Assembly (NCBI RefSeq): GCF_024707505.1
Contig: NZ_CP102604.1
Span: forward strand, 310,001-374,000
Source of the DNA: Pantoea sp. SOD02
GTDB taxonomy: Bacteria > Pseudomonadota > Gammaproteobacteria > Enterobacterales > Enterobacteriaceae
Direction of reading: 5' to 3'
Length of the DNA: 64,000 nt
The notes below the pieces were generated by a model, which saw only the letters and a list, made by a program, of their open reading frames with translations, did not search any database and was not told the origin of the DNA. A program made the translations under genes and the position numbers. Position 1 is the stretch's first letter, and each line of letters opens with the position of its first letter. This document shows, piece after piece, positions 46,214 to 55,722 of this stretch.

Positions 46214-46480
46214 GTGGAAATTCTATTTGTTATCGGCTTTTTTCTGATGCTGCTGTTCACCGGCGTTTCGCTGCTGGGCGTGATTGCGGCATTAGTGGTG
46301 GCAACCGCTTTGATGTTCTTTGGCGGATTGCTGGCAATTGTTATCAAAGTGTTGCCATGGCTGGTGCTGGCAGTGGCTGTTGTATGGCTTTATCGCGCAT
46401 TTACCACGCCTTCAGGTGAGGCTAAATTGCGCAGGCTGAAAAGAAAAATCAGTGACTTAGATAGAAGGGATTGGCGCTAA
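46214..46480 (+). CDS. pspG: Envelope stress (phage shock) protein PspG
   Basis: PspG is a small inner-membrane effector of the phage-shock response. The 88 residues have two membrane segments (about 3-50 and 53-66) and a basic tail (KLRRLKRKISDLDRRDWR). The start is GTG 46214 with AGGAGA seven bases upstream. The tail is a few residues longer than I recall for E. coli. A sigma-54 promoter precedes it and dusA is the neighbour, as in E. coli. Confidence 0.9.
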   Translation: MEILFVIGFFLMLLFTGVSLLGVIAALVVATALMFFGGLLAIVIKVLPWLVLAVAVVWLYRAFTTPSGEAKLRRLKRKISDLDRRDWR

Positions 46481-46632
46481 TTGCGGTGAGGATCACAGAC
46501 TCGGAAATTGCTTAGAATAATTCCGCATTTAAACATATTTTTTACTTATGTTTTCTGTCAGGATGATTGGCGTTGTTTCAAACGAATTCATCGCCGCTGT
46601 CCCTACACCAGCGCGAACTATAAAAAAGAAAG

Positions 46633-46659
46633 AAAAAGGGGCTTCCTACGGGAAGCCCC
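46633..46659 (-). terminator. Terminator of qorA
   Basis: On the minus strand GGGGCTTCC, loop CGTA, GGAAGCCCC (46638-46659) is followed by TTTTT (complement of 46633-46637), 16 bp after the qorA stop. Confidence 0.85.
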
Positions 46660-46674
46660 GTTTGCATTTAGCGA

Positions 46675-47658
46675 TCAGGGGATCAACAGGCTGGAACCCT
46701 GAGTTGCGCGGCTCTCCAGCACCTGATGCGCGCGCACCGCGTCACGCAAGGCAAATTTCTGCTGCTCGGGCACGTTAAGCTGAATTGCCCGGCTGGCGAT
46801 CAATGAGAACAATTCATTGCTGGCGGCATCCAGTTCTTCGCGGTTAGTGATGTAGCCGAACAGCGAAGGGCGAGTGACGAACAGCGAGCCTTTCTTATTG
46901 AGAATGCCAAGATCAACGCCGGTTACCGGACCCGATGCATTACCAAAGCTGACCATTAATCCGTGGCGACGCAGGCTATCCAGCGAAGGTTCCCAGGTAT
47001 CTTTTCCCACCGAGTCATACACTACGGCCACTTTCTCGCCGTTGGTCAATTCGCTGACGTGCTTCGCAATATCCTCTTCGCGATAGTTGATCGTCGCCCA
47101 GGCGCCGGCATCTTTGGCAATCTTCGCTTTCTCTGCTGAACCTACAGTGCCAATCAGATGTGCGCCGAGCGCTTTGGCCCATTGGCAGGCGATCAAACCC
47201 ACGCCACCGGCTGCGGCATGGAACAGGAAGATTTCATCGGCTTTCACTTTATAGGTTTGGCGCAGCAGATACTGCACGGTTAAACCCTTGAGGAAAGAGG
47301 CCGCGCCTTGCTCAAACGAGATGCTATCCGGCAGGATCACCAGACGATCTTCCGCCACATTGTGCACTTCGCTATACGCACCGAGCGCGGCCTGGCAATA
47401 GACCACGCGGTCGCCCGCCTTAAAACGCGTCACCGCCGATCCGACGCGCTTCACCACGCCGGCCGCTTCGGTGCCTAAGCCGGAAGGGAAGCTGCTTTGC
47501 GGATACAAACCGCTGCGCACGTAGGTATCAATGTAGTTAATGCCAATCGCCTTGTTTTCCACCTGCACTTCGTGCTCGGCGGGATCGGCTAATTCGAAAT
47601 CGACCCATTGCAGCACATCTGGGCCGCCGTGTTGGTTGAACTGAATACGCTTTGCCAT
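46675..47658 (-). CDS. qorA: NADPH:quinone oxidoreductase QorA
   Basis: QorA is a zinc-independent member of the medium-chain dehydrogenase family that reduces quinones with NADPH. The 327 residues include the nucleotide-binding LFHAAAGGVGLIACQWAKALGAHLIG and the C-terminal HQVLESRATQGSSLLIP shared with E. coli. It is divergent from dnaB with a short gap, as in E. coli. Confidence 0.95.
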   Translation of the reverse strand: MAKRIQFNQHGGPDVLQWVDFELADPAEHEVQVENKAIGINYIDTYVRSGLYPQSSFPSGLGTEAAGVVKRVGSAVTRFKAGDRVVYCQAALGAYSEVHNVAEDRLVILPDSISFEQGAASFLKGLTVQYLLRQTYKVKADEIFLFHAAAGGVGLIACQWAKALGAHLIGTVGSAEKAKIAKDAGAWATINYREEDIAKHVSELTNGEKVAVVYDSVGKDTWEPSLDSLRRHGLMVSFGNASGPVTGVDLGILNKKGSLFVTRPSLFGYITNREELDAASNELFSLIASRAIQLNVPEQQKFALRDAVRAHQVLESRATQGSSLLIP

Positions 47659-47731
47659 TCTGACTCCTGTGATTGTTCATCCTGGGACGTTATACTTGCG
47701 CGTCCCTTTCACGATCGGTAATGCATTCACT

Positions 47732-49138
47732 ATGGCAGGAAATAAACCCACCAACAAATCGAACGAACCCCGCGATCGGCAGCTGGAAGGCGTGAAAATG
47801 CCGCCGCATTCCATAGAAGCGGAGCAGTCGGTGCTCGGTGGGTTGATGCTGGATAATCAGCGCTGGGACAACGTTTCTGAACGCGTCGTCGCCAATGATT
47901 TCTTCAACCGCTCGCACCGTATGATCTTCACGGAAATGCAGCGTTTGCTGGAAGCTGGCCAGCCGATCGACCTGATTACACTCTCTGAATCGCTGGAAAC
48001 GCTGGGCGAATTAGAGATGGCTGGCGGCTTCGCCTATCTTGCCGAGCTGGCTAAAAATACGCCAAGTGCGGCGAACATCGGTGCTTATGCCGATATCGTG
48101 CGCGAACGTGCGGTGGTGCGCGAGATGATCTCGGTGGCGAACCAAATCGCCGATGCCGGTTACGATCCGCAAGGACGGAGCAGTGAAGATCTGCTCGACT
48201 TCGCCGAATCCAACGTTTTCAAAATTGCTGAACAGCGCGCCAATAAAGATCAGGGCCCGCAGAACATCGAGCAGATCCTTGAAGCCACGGTTTCGCGTAT
48301 TGAGTCGCTGGTCTCAACGCCGCACGACGGCGTTACCGGCGTCGATACCGGCTATCAGGATTTGAACAAAAAAACCGCCGGTTTACAGGGCTCGGATCTG
48401 ATTATCGTCGCGGCGCGTCCTTCAATGGGCAAAACCACCTTCGCCATGAATTTGTGCGAAAACGCCGCGATGTTGCAGGACAAGCCGGTGCTGATTTTTA
48501 GTCTGGAAATGCCCAGCGAACAGTTGATGATGCGTATGCTGGCGTCGCTGTCGCGCGTGGATCAGACGCGTATTCGTACCGGTCAGTTGGAAGATGAAGA
48601 TTGGGCGCGCATTTCCGCCACCATGGGGATTTTGCTCGAGAAGAAGAACATGTTTATTGATGACTCTTCTGGCCTGACGCCAACTGAAGTGCGTTCACGC
48701 GCGCGCCGCATTTTCCGCGAAAACGGCGGATTGAGCCTGATCATGATCGACTACCTGCAGCTGATGCGCGTGCCTGCGCTGTCCGACAACCGTACGCTGG
48801 AGATCGCCGAGATCTCGCGCTCGCTCAAAGCGCTGGCGAAAGAGCTGAATGTGCCGGTGGTGGCGCTGTCGCAGCTGAACCGCTCACTGGAACAACGTGC
48901 GGATAAGCGTCCGGTGAACTCGGATCTGCGTGAATCAGGCTCGATCGAGCAGGATGCCGACTTGATCATGTTCATCTATCGTGACGAGGTGTATCACGAA
49001 AACAGCGATCTTAAAGGCATCGCCGAGATCATCCTCGGTAAGCAGCGTAACGGCCCGATCGGTACGGTACGTTTGACCTTTAATGGCCAATGGTCGCGTT
49101 TTGATAACTACGCTGGCCCGCAATACGACGACGAATAA
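47732..49138 (+). CDS. dnaB: Replicative DNA helicase DnaB
   Basis: DnaB is the hexameric 5'-3' helicase at the replication fork. The 468 residues comprise the N-terminal collar domain, a linker, and the RecA-like domain with Walker A VAARPSMGKTT, Walker B LIMIDYLQLM and the Arg-finger region KQRNGPIG. The ATG at 47732 (MAGNKPTNK) matches E. coli; the upstream in-frame codons are non-homologous. No intein or insertion is seen. In E. coli alr follows; here an Lrp/AsnC gene follows. Confidence 0.96.
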   Translation: MAGNKPTNKSNEPRDRQLEGVKMPPHSIEAEQSVLGGLMLDNQRWDNVSERVVANDFFNRSHRMIFTEMQRLLEAGQPIDLITLSESLETLGELEMAGGFAYLAELAKNTPSAANIGAYADIVRERAVVREMISVANQIADAGYDPQGRSSEDLLDFAESNVFKIAEQRANKDQGPQNIEQILEATVSRIESLVSTPHDGVTGVDTGYQDLNKKTAGLQGSDLIIVAARPSMGKTTFAMNLCENAAMLQDKPVLIFSLEMPSEQLMMRMLASLSRVDQTRIRTGQLEDEDWARISATMGILLEKKNMFIDDSSGLTPTEVRSRARRIFRENGGLSLIMIDYLQLMRVPALSDNRTLEIAEISRSLKALAKELNVPVVALSQLNRSLEQRADKRPVNSDLRESGSIEQDADLIMFIYRDEVYHENSDLKGIAEIILGKQRNGPIGTVRLTFNGQWSRFDNYAGPQYDDE

Positions 49139-49266
49139 CCCTTTCAACCCGGATGCATGCACGTTTTGTGCATGCATTTCACGTCATCAGAAAATAGTGT
49201 TGGACAACCCCGGCTTTAATCAGGTTATCTGTACCAAAGCGCCCCTTATTTCGCTGTGGAAACAGA

Positions 49267-49758
49267 ATGACTCAGGTAGACGATCACGACCTTAAGATAT
49301 TGACATTATTACAATCTAACGGACGCCTCACCAACCAGGAACTCAGTGATTTAGTCGGACTTTCGGCATCGCAATGTTCACGCCGCCGCATCAATCTTGA
49401 GCAGGCCAATCTCATTCTCGGCTATCACGCGCGCCTCTCGCCCGATGCGGTAGGCCTTGGCATGGTGGGATTGATTGAAGTGCGATTGAAAAATCATACG
49501 CCCGATTATGAAGAGAGTTTTCATCGCATGGTGGAAGAAGAAGCAGCCATCGTCGATGCCTTTAAAACCACTGGCGATGCAGATTATCTGCTGAAAGTGG
49601 CGGTGGCCGATCTGGCTTCTCTGAGCGCGCTAATCAGCCAGCTAGTGGCTGGTCATCAAAGCGTGGCGCATGTGAAAACGTCCGTGGTATTGAGCCGTTT
49701 AAAAGAGAACGGTTTGATGATGATCCCGCAGCACAAAACGCGCCAAAAAAGTGCGTGA
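49267..49758 (+). CDS. Lrp/AsnC family transcriptional regulator
   Basis: The 163-residue protein has an N-terminal helix-turn-helix (LDDHDLKIL-type start DDHDLKILTLLQSNGRLTN, then LVGLSASQCSRRR) and a C-terminal RAM ligand domain (about 70-150). It sits in the E. coli alr position, upstream of a YitT-type membrane protein gene and tyrB. A 228-bp gap with inverted repeats follows. The likely targets are those neighbours or itself; the ligand is unknown. Confidence 0.85.
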   Translation: MTQVDDHDLKILTLLQSNGRLTNQELSDLVGLSASQCSRRRINLEQANLILGYHARLSPDAVGLGMVGLIEVRLKNHTPDYEESFHRMVEEEAAIVDAFKTTGDADYLLKVAVADLASLSALISQLVAGHQSVAHVKTSVVLSRLKENGLMMIPQHKTRQKSA

Positions 49759-49767
49759 TGTGCTAAT

Positions 49768-49861
49768 CTGGTGCAATTATTGCCTTAATAATGCAAAAAA
49801 CGCGCACCAGAAAACAGATTTGTGCATGGGTTGATGGTTTGAGTCTCAATTGATGCACAAA
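49768..49861. promoter_or_regulatory. Inverted repeats in the Lrp-like to YitT-like gap
   Basis: Two dyads: CTGGTGC (49768-49774) with GCACCAG (49804-49810), and TTTGTGCAT (49819-49827) with ATGCACAAA (49853-49861). The half-site GTGCA recurs. They look like operator sites, perhaps for the Lrp/AsnC protein encoded just upstream. Confidence 0.45.
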
Positions 49862-49986
49862 AACCTGCAATAAAGCGCCTTAGTTATCAATTGGATAATC
49901 ACTGGCACCCATCGGCGGCGCGCATACGTCGCCGATGTGGTGCGTTTTTTGCATTTGAACCGCATCATTTGCAATGAGATTAACCC

Positions 49987-50601
49987 ATGGATAACGTTGT
50001 TCAACCCACCAAAGTTCCCCATTCGCTGATTGAAGATGCGCTGGCGATCGTGCTTGGTACGCTGATGGTCTCTTTCGGCGTCATCATGCTGAAACAGGCT
50101 GGCGCGCTCACCGGCAGTTCGGCGGGTATTGCCTTCTTAATCAGCTATTTGTCGCCGCTTTCCTTTGGTAGCGCCTTTTTCCTGATCAACCTGCCATTTT
50201 ACTGGCTGGCCGTGCGCCGCATGGGCTGGGAATTTACCCTGAAAACCTTCTGCGCTGTTGGACTGGTGTCGCTGTTCACCCATCTGCATCCGCTGTTTGT
50301 GCATTTTTCTGCGCTAAATCCGTTTTATGCGACACTGTTCGGTAACGTGGTGATGGGCATTGGGTTTATAGTGTTGTTCCGTCACAAAGCCAGCCTCGGC
50401 GGCATCAATATTTTGGCGCTCTGGCTGCAGGACCGCATCGGTCTGCGTGCCGGAAAACTGCAAATGGCGGTTGATACCTGCGTGGTATTAGCGTCACTGT
50501 TTGTGGTGTCGTTACCGATGTTGTTTGCTTCAATCGCGGGCGCGGTGATCCTCAATCTCATCATCGCAATGAATCATCGTCCCGGCCGTTACATGGTTTG
50601 A
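49987..50601 (+). CDS. YitT/DUF161 family membrane protein
   Basis: The 204-residue protein has five or six membrane segments and belongs to the YitT/YczE group, including the typical GTLMVSFGVIMLKQAGALTGSSAGIAFLISYL start and MGIGFIVLFRHKASLGGINILALWLQDR. The C-terminal DUF2179 domain of some relatives is absent. Function is unknown; a transporter role is only a guess. It is flanked by an Lrp/AsnC gene (upstream) and tyrB (48 bp downstream). Confidence 0.75.
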   Translation: MDNVVQPTKVPHSLIEDALAIVLGTLMVSFGVIMLKQAGALTGSSAGIAFLISYLSPLSFGSAFFLINLPFYWLAVRRMGWEFTLKTFCAVGLVSLFTHLHPLFVHFSALNPFYATLFGNVVMGIGFIVLFRHKASLGGINILALWLQDRIGLRAGKLQMAVDTCVVLASLFVVSLPMLFASIAGAVILNLIIAMNHRPGRYMV

Positions 50602-50649
50602 TGACGCATCTTTACCTCTTATTTCTGACCAATCATGGAGATCTGCACC

Positions 50650-51843
50650 GTGTTTCAAAACGTTGATGCCTATGCCGGCGATCCGATTCTGTCGTTGATG
50701 GAAACCTTCAAACAAGATCCGCGCGATAACAAAGTAAACCTGAGCATCGGTCTCTATTACAACGAAGCGGGCATCATTCCTCAGCTGCAGGCGGTTGCCG
50801 CAGCAGAAGAGCGCCTACAGGCGCAGCCGCATCAGGCATCGCTGTATCTGCCGATGGAAGGTCTGAACGCTTACCGTAACGCCATTGCACCATTACTGTT
50901 CGGTAAAGAACATCCGATGCTGCAAGCGGGCCGTATTGCATCCATCCAGACCTTAGGTGGCTCAGGTGCGCTGAAAGTCGGTGCTGATTTCCTCAAGCGT
51001 TACTTCCCTGCTTCAAACGTGTGGGTGAGCGATCCTACGTGGGAAAACCATATCGCGATCTTCAACGGTGCGGGCTTCGATGTAGAGACTTATCCTTGGT
51101 ATGACGCAGAAACCAACGGCGTGAAGTTTGATGCGTTCATCGCCAAGCTGAAAACCTTGCCGAAACAATCCATCGTTCTGCTGCATCCGTGCTGCCACAA
51201 CCCAACCGGCGCCGATCTGACCAACGCGCAGTGGGACGAGACTACCGAAGTGCTGAAAGCGCAGGAGCTGATTCCGTTCCTCGATATCGCTTATCAAGGC
51301 TTTGGTGCGGGCATGGAAGCGGATGCTTATGCGATTCGCGCCATTGCGGCTGCCGGCTTGCCAGCGCTGGTGAGCAACTCGTTCTCCAAGATCTTTTCGC
51401 TGTACGGCGAGCGTGTTGGCGGCTTGTCCATTGTCTGCGACAGCGCGGAAGAGTCTGCTCGTGTGCTGGGTCAGCTGAAAGCGACTGTGCGTCGCAACTA
51501 TTCCAGCCCGCCAAACTTTGGTGCGCAGGTGGTTTCCTGCGTGCTGAACGACGAAGCGCTGCTGAATAACTGGCTGGCAGAAGTGGAAGCGATGCGTCTG
51601 CGCATTATCGAAATGCGCCAGGCGCTGGTGAATGTGTTGAGCACCAAGCTGCCGGGTCAAAACTTTGATTACCTGCTGAAACAGCGCGGTATGTTCAGCT
51701 ACACCGGCCTGAGCGCGCAGCAGGTTGATCGTCTGCGCGATGAGTTCGGCGTCTACCTGATTGCCAGCGGCCGCATGTGCGTTGCCGGTCTGAACAGCCG
51801 TAACGTCAACCAGGTTGCTGAGGCGTTTGCCGCAGTAATGTAA
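50650..51843 (+). CDS. tyrB: Aromatic-amino-acid aminotransferase TyrB
   Basis: TyrB is a PLP enzyme making Tyr, Phe and Leu from their keto acids with glutamate. With a GTG start at 50650 ([12 protein letters not shown]) it has 397 residues, as in E. coli, and the PLP-binding Lys247 falls in [16 protein letters not shown]. The GGAG Shine-Dalgarno lies nine bases before this GTG; the ATG at 50635 lies just before that site and is not a good start. No clear TyrR box is visible upstream. A strong terminator follows. Confidence 0.95.
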   Translation: MFQNVDAYAGDPILSLMETFKQDPRDNKVNLSIGLYYNEAGIIPQLQAVAAAEERLQAQPHQASLYLPMEGLNAYRNAIAPLLFGKEHPMLQAGRIASIQTLGGSGALKVGADFLKRYFPASNVWVSDPTWENHIAIFNGAGFDVETYPWYDAETNGVKFDAFIAKLKTLPKQSIVLLHPCCHNPTGADLTNAQWDETTEVLKAQELIPFLDIAYQGFGAGMEADAYAIRAIAAAGLPALVSNSFSKIFSLYGERVGGLSIVCDSAEESARVLGQLKATVRRNYSSPPNFGAQVVSCVLNDEALLNNWLAEVEAMRLRIIEMRQALVNVLSTKLPGQNFDYLLKQRGMFSYTGLSAQQVDRLRDEFGVYLIASGRMCVAGLNSRNVNQVAEAFAAVM

Positions 51844-51860
51844 ACCATGATTTGATGATT

Positions 51861-51895
51861 AAAAAACCGTCGGCGCAAGCTGGCGGTTTTTTTTT
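51861..51895 (+). terminator. Terminator of tyrB
   Basis: AAAAAACCG (51861-51869) pairs with CGGTTTTTT (51884-51892) with inner pairing around a GCAA loop, then a run of nine T. It starts 18 bp after the tyrB stop. Confidence 0.88.
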
Positions 51896-51932
51896 AACTT
51901 ATTTGTTAAGGATAATCGAGACTGGTCTTGTT

Positions 51933-51946
51933 AGGAGTTAACTCCT
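51933..51946. promoter_or_regulatory. Perfect palindrome upstream of the catalase gene
   Basis: AGGAGTTAACTCCT is a 14-bp perfect palindrome 75 bp before the catalase ATG, shortly after an AT-rich stretch. It is a candidate operator; I do not recognise the regulator. Confidence 0.4.
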
Positions 51947-52020
51947 TGAATGTAAAGATTCTCCAGCCTAAAAAAGGCTGCGCGCGACATCATAATCGCG
52001 AATCTTATGCACAAGGAAGC

Positions 52021-53562
52021 ATGCTCATGACCCTTAAAACCCGTTCTTACCTCATCAAACCTACAGCTATTGCACTTGCGTTAGCTTTCTCTGTTCCGGC
52101 TTATAGCACCGAACTCACGCGCGATAACGGCGCGCCGGTGGGTGATAACCAGAATTCACAAACCGCAGGCGAGCATGGTGCGGTGCTGCTGCAAGATGTA
52201 CAGCTGATCCAAAAGCTGCAACGCTTTGACCGTGAACGCATTCCAGAGCGCGTGGTTCATGCACGCGGTACCGGCGCACACGGCGAGTTCCGCGCCAGCA
52301 AGGACATCAGTGACTTAACCATTGCCGAAGTGTTCAAACCGGGCAGCGTGACGCCGGTATTTGTGCGCTTCTCCTCCGTAGTGCACAGCAAACATTCTCC
52401 AGAAACGCTGCGCGATCCGCGCGGTTTTGCCACCAAGTTTTACACCAGCCAGGGCAACTGGGATTTAGTCGGCAATAACCTGCCGGTGTTCTTCATTCGC
52501 GACGCGATTAAATTCCCGGACATGGTGCACGCATTTAAGCCTGATCCACGTACCAACCTTGGCAACGACGCCCGCACTTTTGATTTCTTCTCACATGTAC
52601 CAGAAGCCACGCACGGCCTGACCATGTTGTTCTCCAACATGGGTACGCCAGCAAACTATCGTCAGATGGATGGCAACAGCGTGCACGCCTATAAGTTTGT
52701 CAACGCAAAAGGCGAAGTGCACTATGTGAAATTCCACTGGAAAACCCTGCAGGGCGAGAAAAACCTCGATCCAGGCGAAGTGGCGGCAATTCAAAGCGGC
52801 ACCTTCAGCCACATGACCGAGGATTTAGTGGCATCGATCAACAACAAAGCCTTCCCGAAATGGGATCTCTATATTCAAACCATTAAAGCCAGCGATCTGG
52901 ATAAATTCGATTTCAACCCGCTGGACGCCACCAAAATCTGGCCGGGTATCGCTGAAGTGAAAGTGGGCCAGATGGAACTGAACCGCAACGTGGATAACTT
53001 CTTCCAGGAAACCGAGCAGGTAGCGATGGCGCCATCGAATCTGGTGCCGGGCATTGAGCCATCAGAAGACCGTCTGCTGCAGGGCCGTTTGTTCTCCTAC
53101 GCCGATACCCAGATGCACCGCTTGGGCGCCAATGGCCTGACGCTGCCGGTCAACGCGCCGCGCGTGCCGGTGAGTAACGGGAATCAGGATGGCGCGATGA
53201 ACAGCGGTAAAGCTGACGATCATGGCGTCAACTATCAGCCAAGCCGTATCTATCCGCGCGAAGAGCTGCAGAGCGCCCGTTACAGCCACAGCCCGCTGAG
53301 CGGCACTACGCAACAGGCGATGATCGCTAAAACGCAGAACTTTAAGCAGGCGGGCGATCTGTATCGTTCCTTTAACGACAAAGAGAAAACCGATCTGATC
53401 AATTCTCTGGGCGGCGCGCTGAAAGGTGTGGATGTGCAGAGCCGCGCCATTATGCTGTCGTACTTCTATAAGGCCGATAAAGAGTACGGCGAGCGTCTGG
53501 CTGCTATCACCAAAGATGATGTGGGCAGCATCAAAACCATGGCCGCTAAGCTGAGCGACTAA
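52021..53562 (+). CDS. Secreted (periplasmic) monofunctional haem catalase
   Basis: This haem catalase degrades hydrogen peroxide. From ATG 52021 it has 513 residues, with a signal peptide (MLMTLKTRSYLIKPTAIALA... to about SVPAYS). Catalytic His80 (VVHARG), the Asn region VGNNLPVFF (152-153) and the proximal haem ligand Tyr360 (FSYADTQMHRLG) are present. E. coli has no close homologue of this small-subunit, exported type, so it is an accessory gene here. It sits between tyrB and yjbQ with its own terminator. Confidence 0.9.
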   Translation: MLMTLKTRSYLIKPTAIALALAFSVPAYSTELTRDNGAPVGDNQNSQTAGEHGAVLLQDVQLIQKLQRFDRERIPERVVHARGTGAHGEFRASKDISDLTIAEVFKPGSVTPVFVRFSSVVHSKHSPETLRDPRGFATKFYTSQGNWDLVGNNLPVFFIRDAIKFPDMVHAFKPDPRTNLGNDARTFDFFSHVPEATHGLTMLFSNMGTPANYRQMDGNSVHAYKFVNAKGEVHYVKFHWKTLQGEKNLDPGEVAAIQSGTFSHMTEDLVASINNKAFPKWDLYIQTIKASDLDKFDFNPLDATKIWPGIAEVKVGQMELNRNVDNFFQETEQVAMAPSNLVPGIEPSEDRLLQGRLFSYADTQMHRLGANGLTLPVNAPRVPVSNGNQDGAMNSGKADDHGVNYQPSRIYPREELQSARYSHSPLSGTTQQAMIAKTQNFKQAGDLYRSFNDKEKTDLINSLGGALKGVDVQSRAIMLSYFYKADKEYGERLAAITKDDVGSIKTMAAKLSD

Positions 53563-53569
53563 CCTTCAG

Positions 53570-53598
53570 GCGGCAGACTTCACGCTCTGCCGCTTTTT
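53570..53598 (+). terminator. Terminator of the catalase gene
   Basis: GCGGCAGA (53570-53577) and TCTGCCGC (53586-53593) form an 8-bp stem followed by TTTTT, eight bases after the stop codon. Confidence 0.88.
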
Positions 53599-53670
53599 CC
53601 TCTCTTCAGGGTTTACCTTTCGCCGACATGCTGCACACTTAAACGGTGTGATTACTTATAGGATTCTGGC

Positions 53671-54087
53671 ATGTGGCATCAACAAACGCTTACGCTTGGC
53701 GCTAAAGCGCGCGGCTTTCATCTGATTACCGACGAGATTGTCGGCCAGCTTCACGGCTTATCCGATGTGCGCGTCGGCCAATTGCATCTCCTGCTGCAAC
53801 ACACATCGGCGTCGTTAACGCTGAATGAGAATTGCGATCCCACTGTGCGCAGCGATATGGAGCAGCATTTTTTACGCCATGTTCCGGAAAATGCGCCTTA
53901 TCAGCACGACTACGAAGGGGCCGACGACATGCCCGCACACATCAAATCGTCGCTACTCGGCGTTTCGCTCCTGATTCCGGTCAACCGTGGTCGTCTGATG
54001 TTAGGCACATGGCAGGGAATCTGGTTGGGTGAACATCGGGTGCAGGGCGGTGCGCGGCGTATCGTGGCGACCTTACAAGGGGAATAA
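53671..54087 (+). CDS. yjbQ: YjbQ family (UPF0047) protein
   Basis: The 138-residue protein belongs to the YjbQ family, in which members can show thiamin-phosphate synthase activity in E. coli; the true role is unclear. Conserved stretches are [23 protein letters not shown] and [17 protein letters not shown] with the His and Asp/Glu residues of a metal site. yjbR follows after three bases, so they are co-transcribed. In E. coli both genes lie near uvrA, matching this location. Confidence 0.9.
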   Translation: MWHQQTLTLGAKARGFHLITDEIVGQLHGLSDVRVGQLHLLLQHTSASLTLNENCDPTVRSDMEQHFLRHVPENAPYQHDYEGADDMPAHIKSSLLGVSLLIPVNRGRLMLGTWQGIWLGEHRVQGGARRIVATLQGE

Positions 54088-54090
54088 AAC

Positions 54091-54441
54091 ATGAACACAT
54101 CGGATTTACTGACGTACTGCATGAGCAAGCCGGGCGCGGAACAAAGCTTTAAAGAGTGCTGGCAGGCGACGCAGATTAAAAGTGAAGGCGTGCTGTTTGC
54201 CATGCTTTATGAGGTAAAAGGGCGTCCGGCTTTGTCGCTGAAAGCAACGCCTGCACTAGCGGAATTATTACGTGAGGAGCATAACGATGTGTTTCCCAGC
54301 GAGTACTTAAACAAGTCGCACTGGAGCACGTTGTGGCTGGATGGTTCGCTGAAGGATTCGCAGATTTATTATCTGGTGGATGCTTCCTGGCAACAGGCTG
54401 ACGCCACGCGTGAAGCGGGCGTCAACCATGATGACCACTGA
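54091..54441 (+). CDS. yjbR: MmcQ/YjbR family DNA-binding-fold protein
   Basis: The 116-residue protein is of the MmcQ/YjbR family, with a double-wing fold that suggests nucleic-acid binding. The family motif NKSHWSTLWLDGSL is present. Function is unknown. It is coupled with yjbQ and converges on the alcohol dehydrogenase gene with a gap of six bases. Confidence 0.88.
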   Translation: MNTSDLLTYCMSKPGAEQSFKECWQATQIKSEGVLFAMLYEVKGRPALSLKATPALAELLREEHNDVFPSEYLNKSHWSTLWLDGSLKDSQIYYLVDASWQQADATREAGVNHDDH

Positions 54442-54447
54442 GGCGAA

Positions 54448-55512
54448 TTAAGCCGCAGATTCCTCGCGCAGGGTATTGATATCAATCACGAAGCGGTATT
54501 TCACGTCGCTTTTCAGCATACGTTCGTAGGCTTCGTTGATTTGATTCATCGCGATCAGTTCGATATCTGAAGTGATACCGTGCTCGCCGCAGAAATCCAG
54601 CATCTCCTGGGTTTCCGCGATGCCGCCAATCAGTGAACCGGCGATGCTACGACGTTTGAAGATCAGGTTGAAGACCTGCGGTGCCGGGTGATCGTGCTCC
54701 GGTGCGCCGACCAGCGTCATGTTGCCATCACGCTTCAGCAGGGCGATGAACGGGTTGAGATCGTGTTGCGCCGCAACGGTGTTCAGGATGAAGTCAAAGC
54801 TGTTGGTGTGCGCTGCCATTTGATCGGCATCTTTCGAAATCACCACTTCATCCGCGCCGAGGCGTTTACCATCTTCAATTTTTGACGGTGACGTGGTGAA
54901 CAGCACCACATGTGCGCCCATCGCATGAGCCAGTTTCACGCCCATGTGACCAAGGCCGCCCAAACCAACGATACCGACTTTTTTACCCGGGCCAACATTC
55001 CAGTGGCGCAGCGGCGAGTAAGTGGTTATACCAGCACACAGCAGCGGCGCAACACCCGCCAGATCGAGATTCTCTGGAACGCGCAGCACGAAGCTTTCAT
55101 CTACCACCATGCTGGTGGAGTAACCGCCGTAGGTGATGGCTTTGGTTTCGCGATCTTCGCCGTTGTAGGTGCCAACAAAGCCATTTTCGCAATACTGCTC
55201 CAGCCCTTCCTGACAGCTTGGACAGCTGCGGCAGGAATCAACCATACAACCAACGCCCACCAAATCACCCACTTTGTAGTTGTGAGTGTGCGCGCCAACG
55301 GCAGTGACGCGACCCACGATTTCATGACCCGGCACTACAGGGAAAATGGTGTTGCGCCATTCGTTGCGCGCGGTATGCAGGTCAGAGTGGCAGACGCCGC
55401 AGTACAACACTTCAATCTGCACATCATGAGCGCGCAGTTCGCGTGGCTTAAAGTCGAACGGGGCGAGTTTTGCTTTCGCGTCCTGTGCGGCATAGGCATG
55501 CGTAATATTCAT
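54448..55512 (-). CDS. Zinc-dependent NADP alcohol/aldehyde dehydrogenase (YahK-like)
   Basis: The 354 residues follow the CAD/YahK branch of medium-chain zinc dehydrogenases: catalytic-zinc residues in YCGVCHSDLH and PGHEIVG, structural-zinc cysteines in CRSCPSCQEGLEQYC, and the cofactor motif VGLGGLGHMGVKLA. E. coli YahK reduces a wide range of aldehydes with NADPH. There is no partner gene in the same direction. It is not part of the E. coli uvrA neighbourhood, so it looks like an insertion specific to this lineage. Confidence 0.88.
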   Translation of the reverse strand: MNITHAYAAQDAKAKLAPFDFKPRELRAHDVQIEVLYCGVCHSDLHTARNEWRNTIFPVVPGHEIVGRVTAVGAHTHNYKVGDLVGVGCMVDSCRSCPSCQEGLEQYCENGFVGTYNGEDRETKAITYGGYSTSMVVDESFVLRVPENLDLAGVAPLLCAGITTYSPLRHWNVGPGKKVGIVGLGGLGHMGVKLAHAMGAHVVLFTTSPSKIEDGKRLGADEVVISKDADQMAAHTNSFDFILNTVAAQHDLNPFIALLKRDGNMTLVGAPEHDHPAPQVFNLIFKRRSIAGSLIGGIAETQEMLDFCGEHGITSDIELIAMNQINEAYERMLKSDVKYRFVIDINTLREESAA

Positions 55513-55684
55513 GGTGTCTCCAGTAGGATGTGTCGTGAGTTTTATGCGGGATCCCGTAAGGGATAAAAGGCGCGTGAATCACGCCAAAAGGAACGCTGTA
55601 AGGATAGTCAGCAGGATGGAATGCGTATATGCCTGAAGTTGTCTGATTCTTGCCTGTTCCTGCATTTCGTTGCGGAATTCGGCA

Positions 55685-55713
55685 GAAAAAATCAGGCCCG
55701 CAATGGCGGGCCT
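55685..55713 (-). terminator. Terminator of uvrA
   Basis: On the minus strand AGGCCCGC (complement of 55706-55713), loop CATT and GCGGGCCT (complement of 55694-55701) form an 8-bp stem, followed by a T-rich tail, just after the uvrA stop. Confidence 0.82.
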
Positions 55714-55722
55714 GGGAGAAAA

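Noticed and set aside
50602..50649. TyrR box in front of tyrB
   Set aside because: No TGTAAA-N6-TTTACA-like sequence could be found in the short gap.
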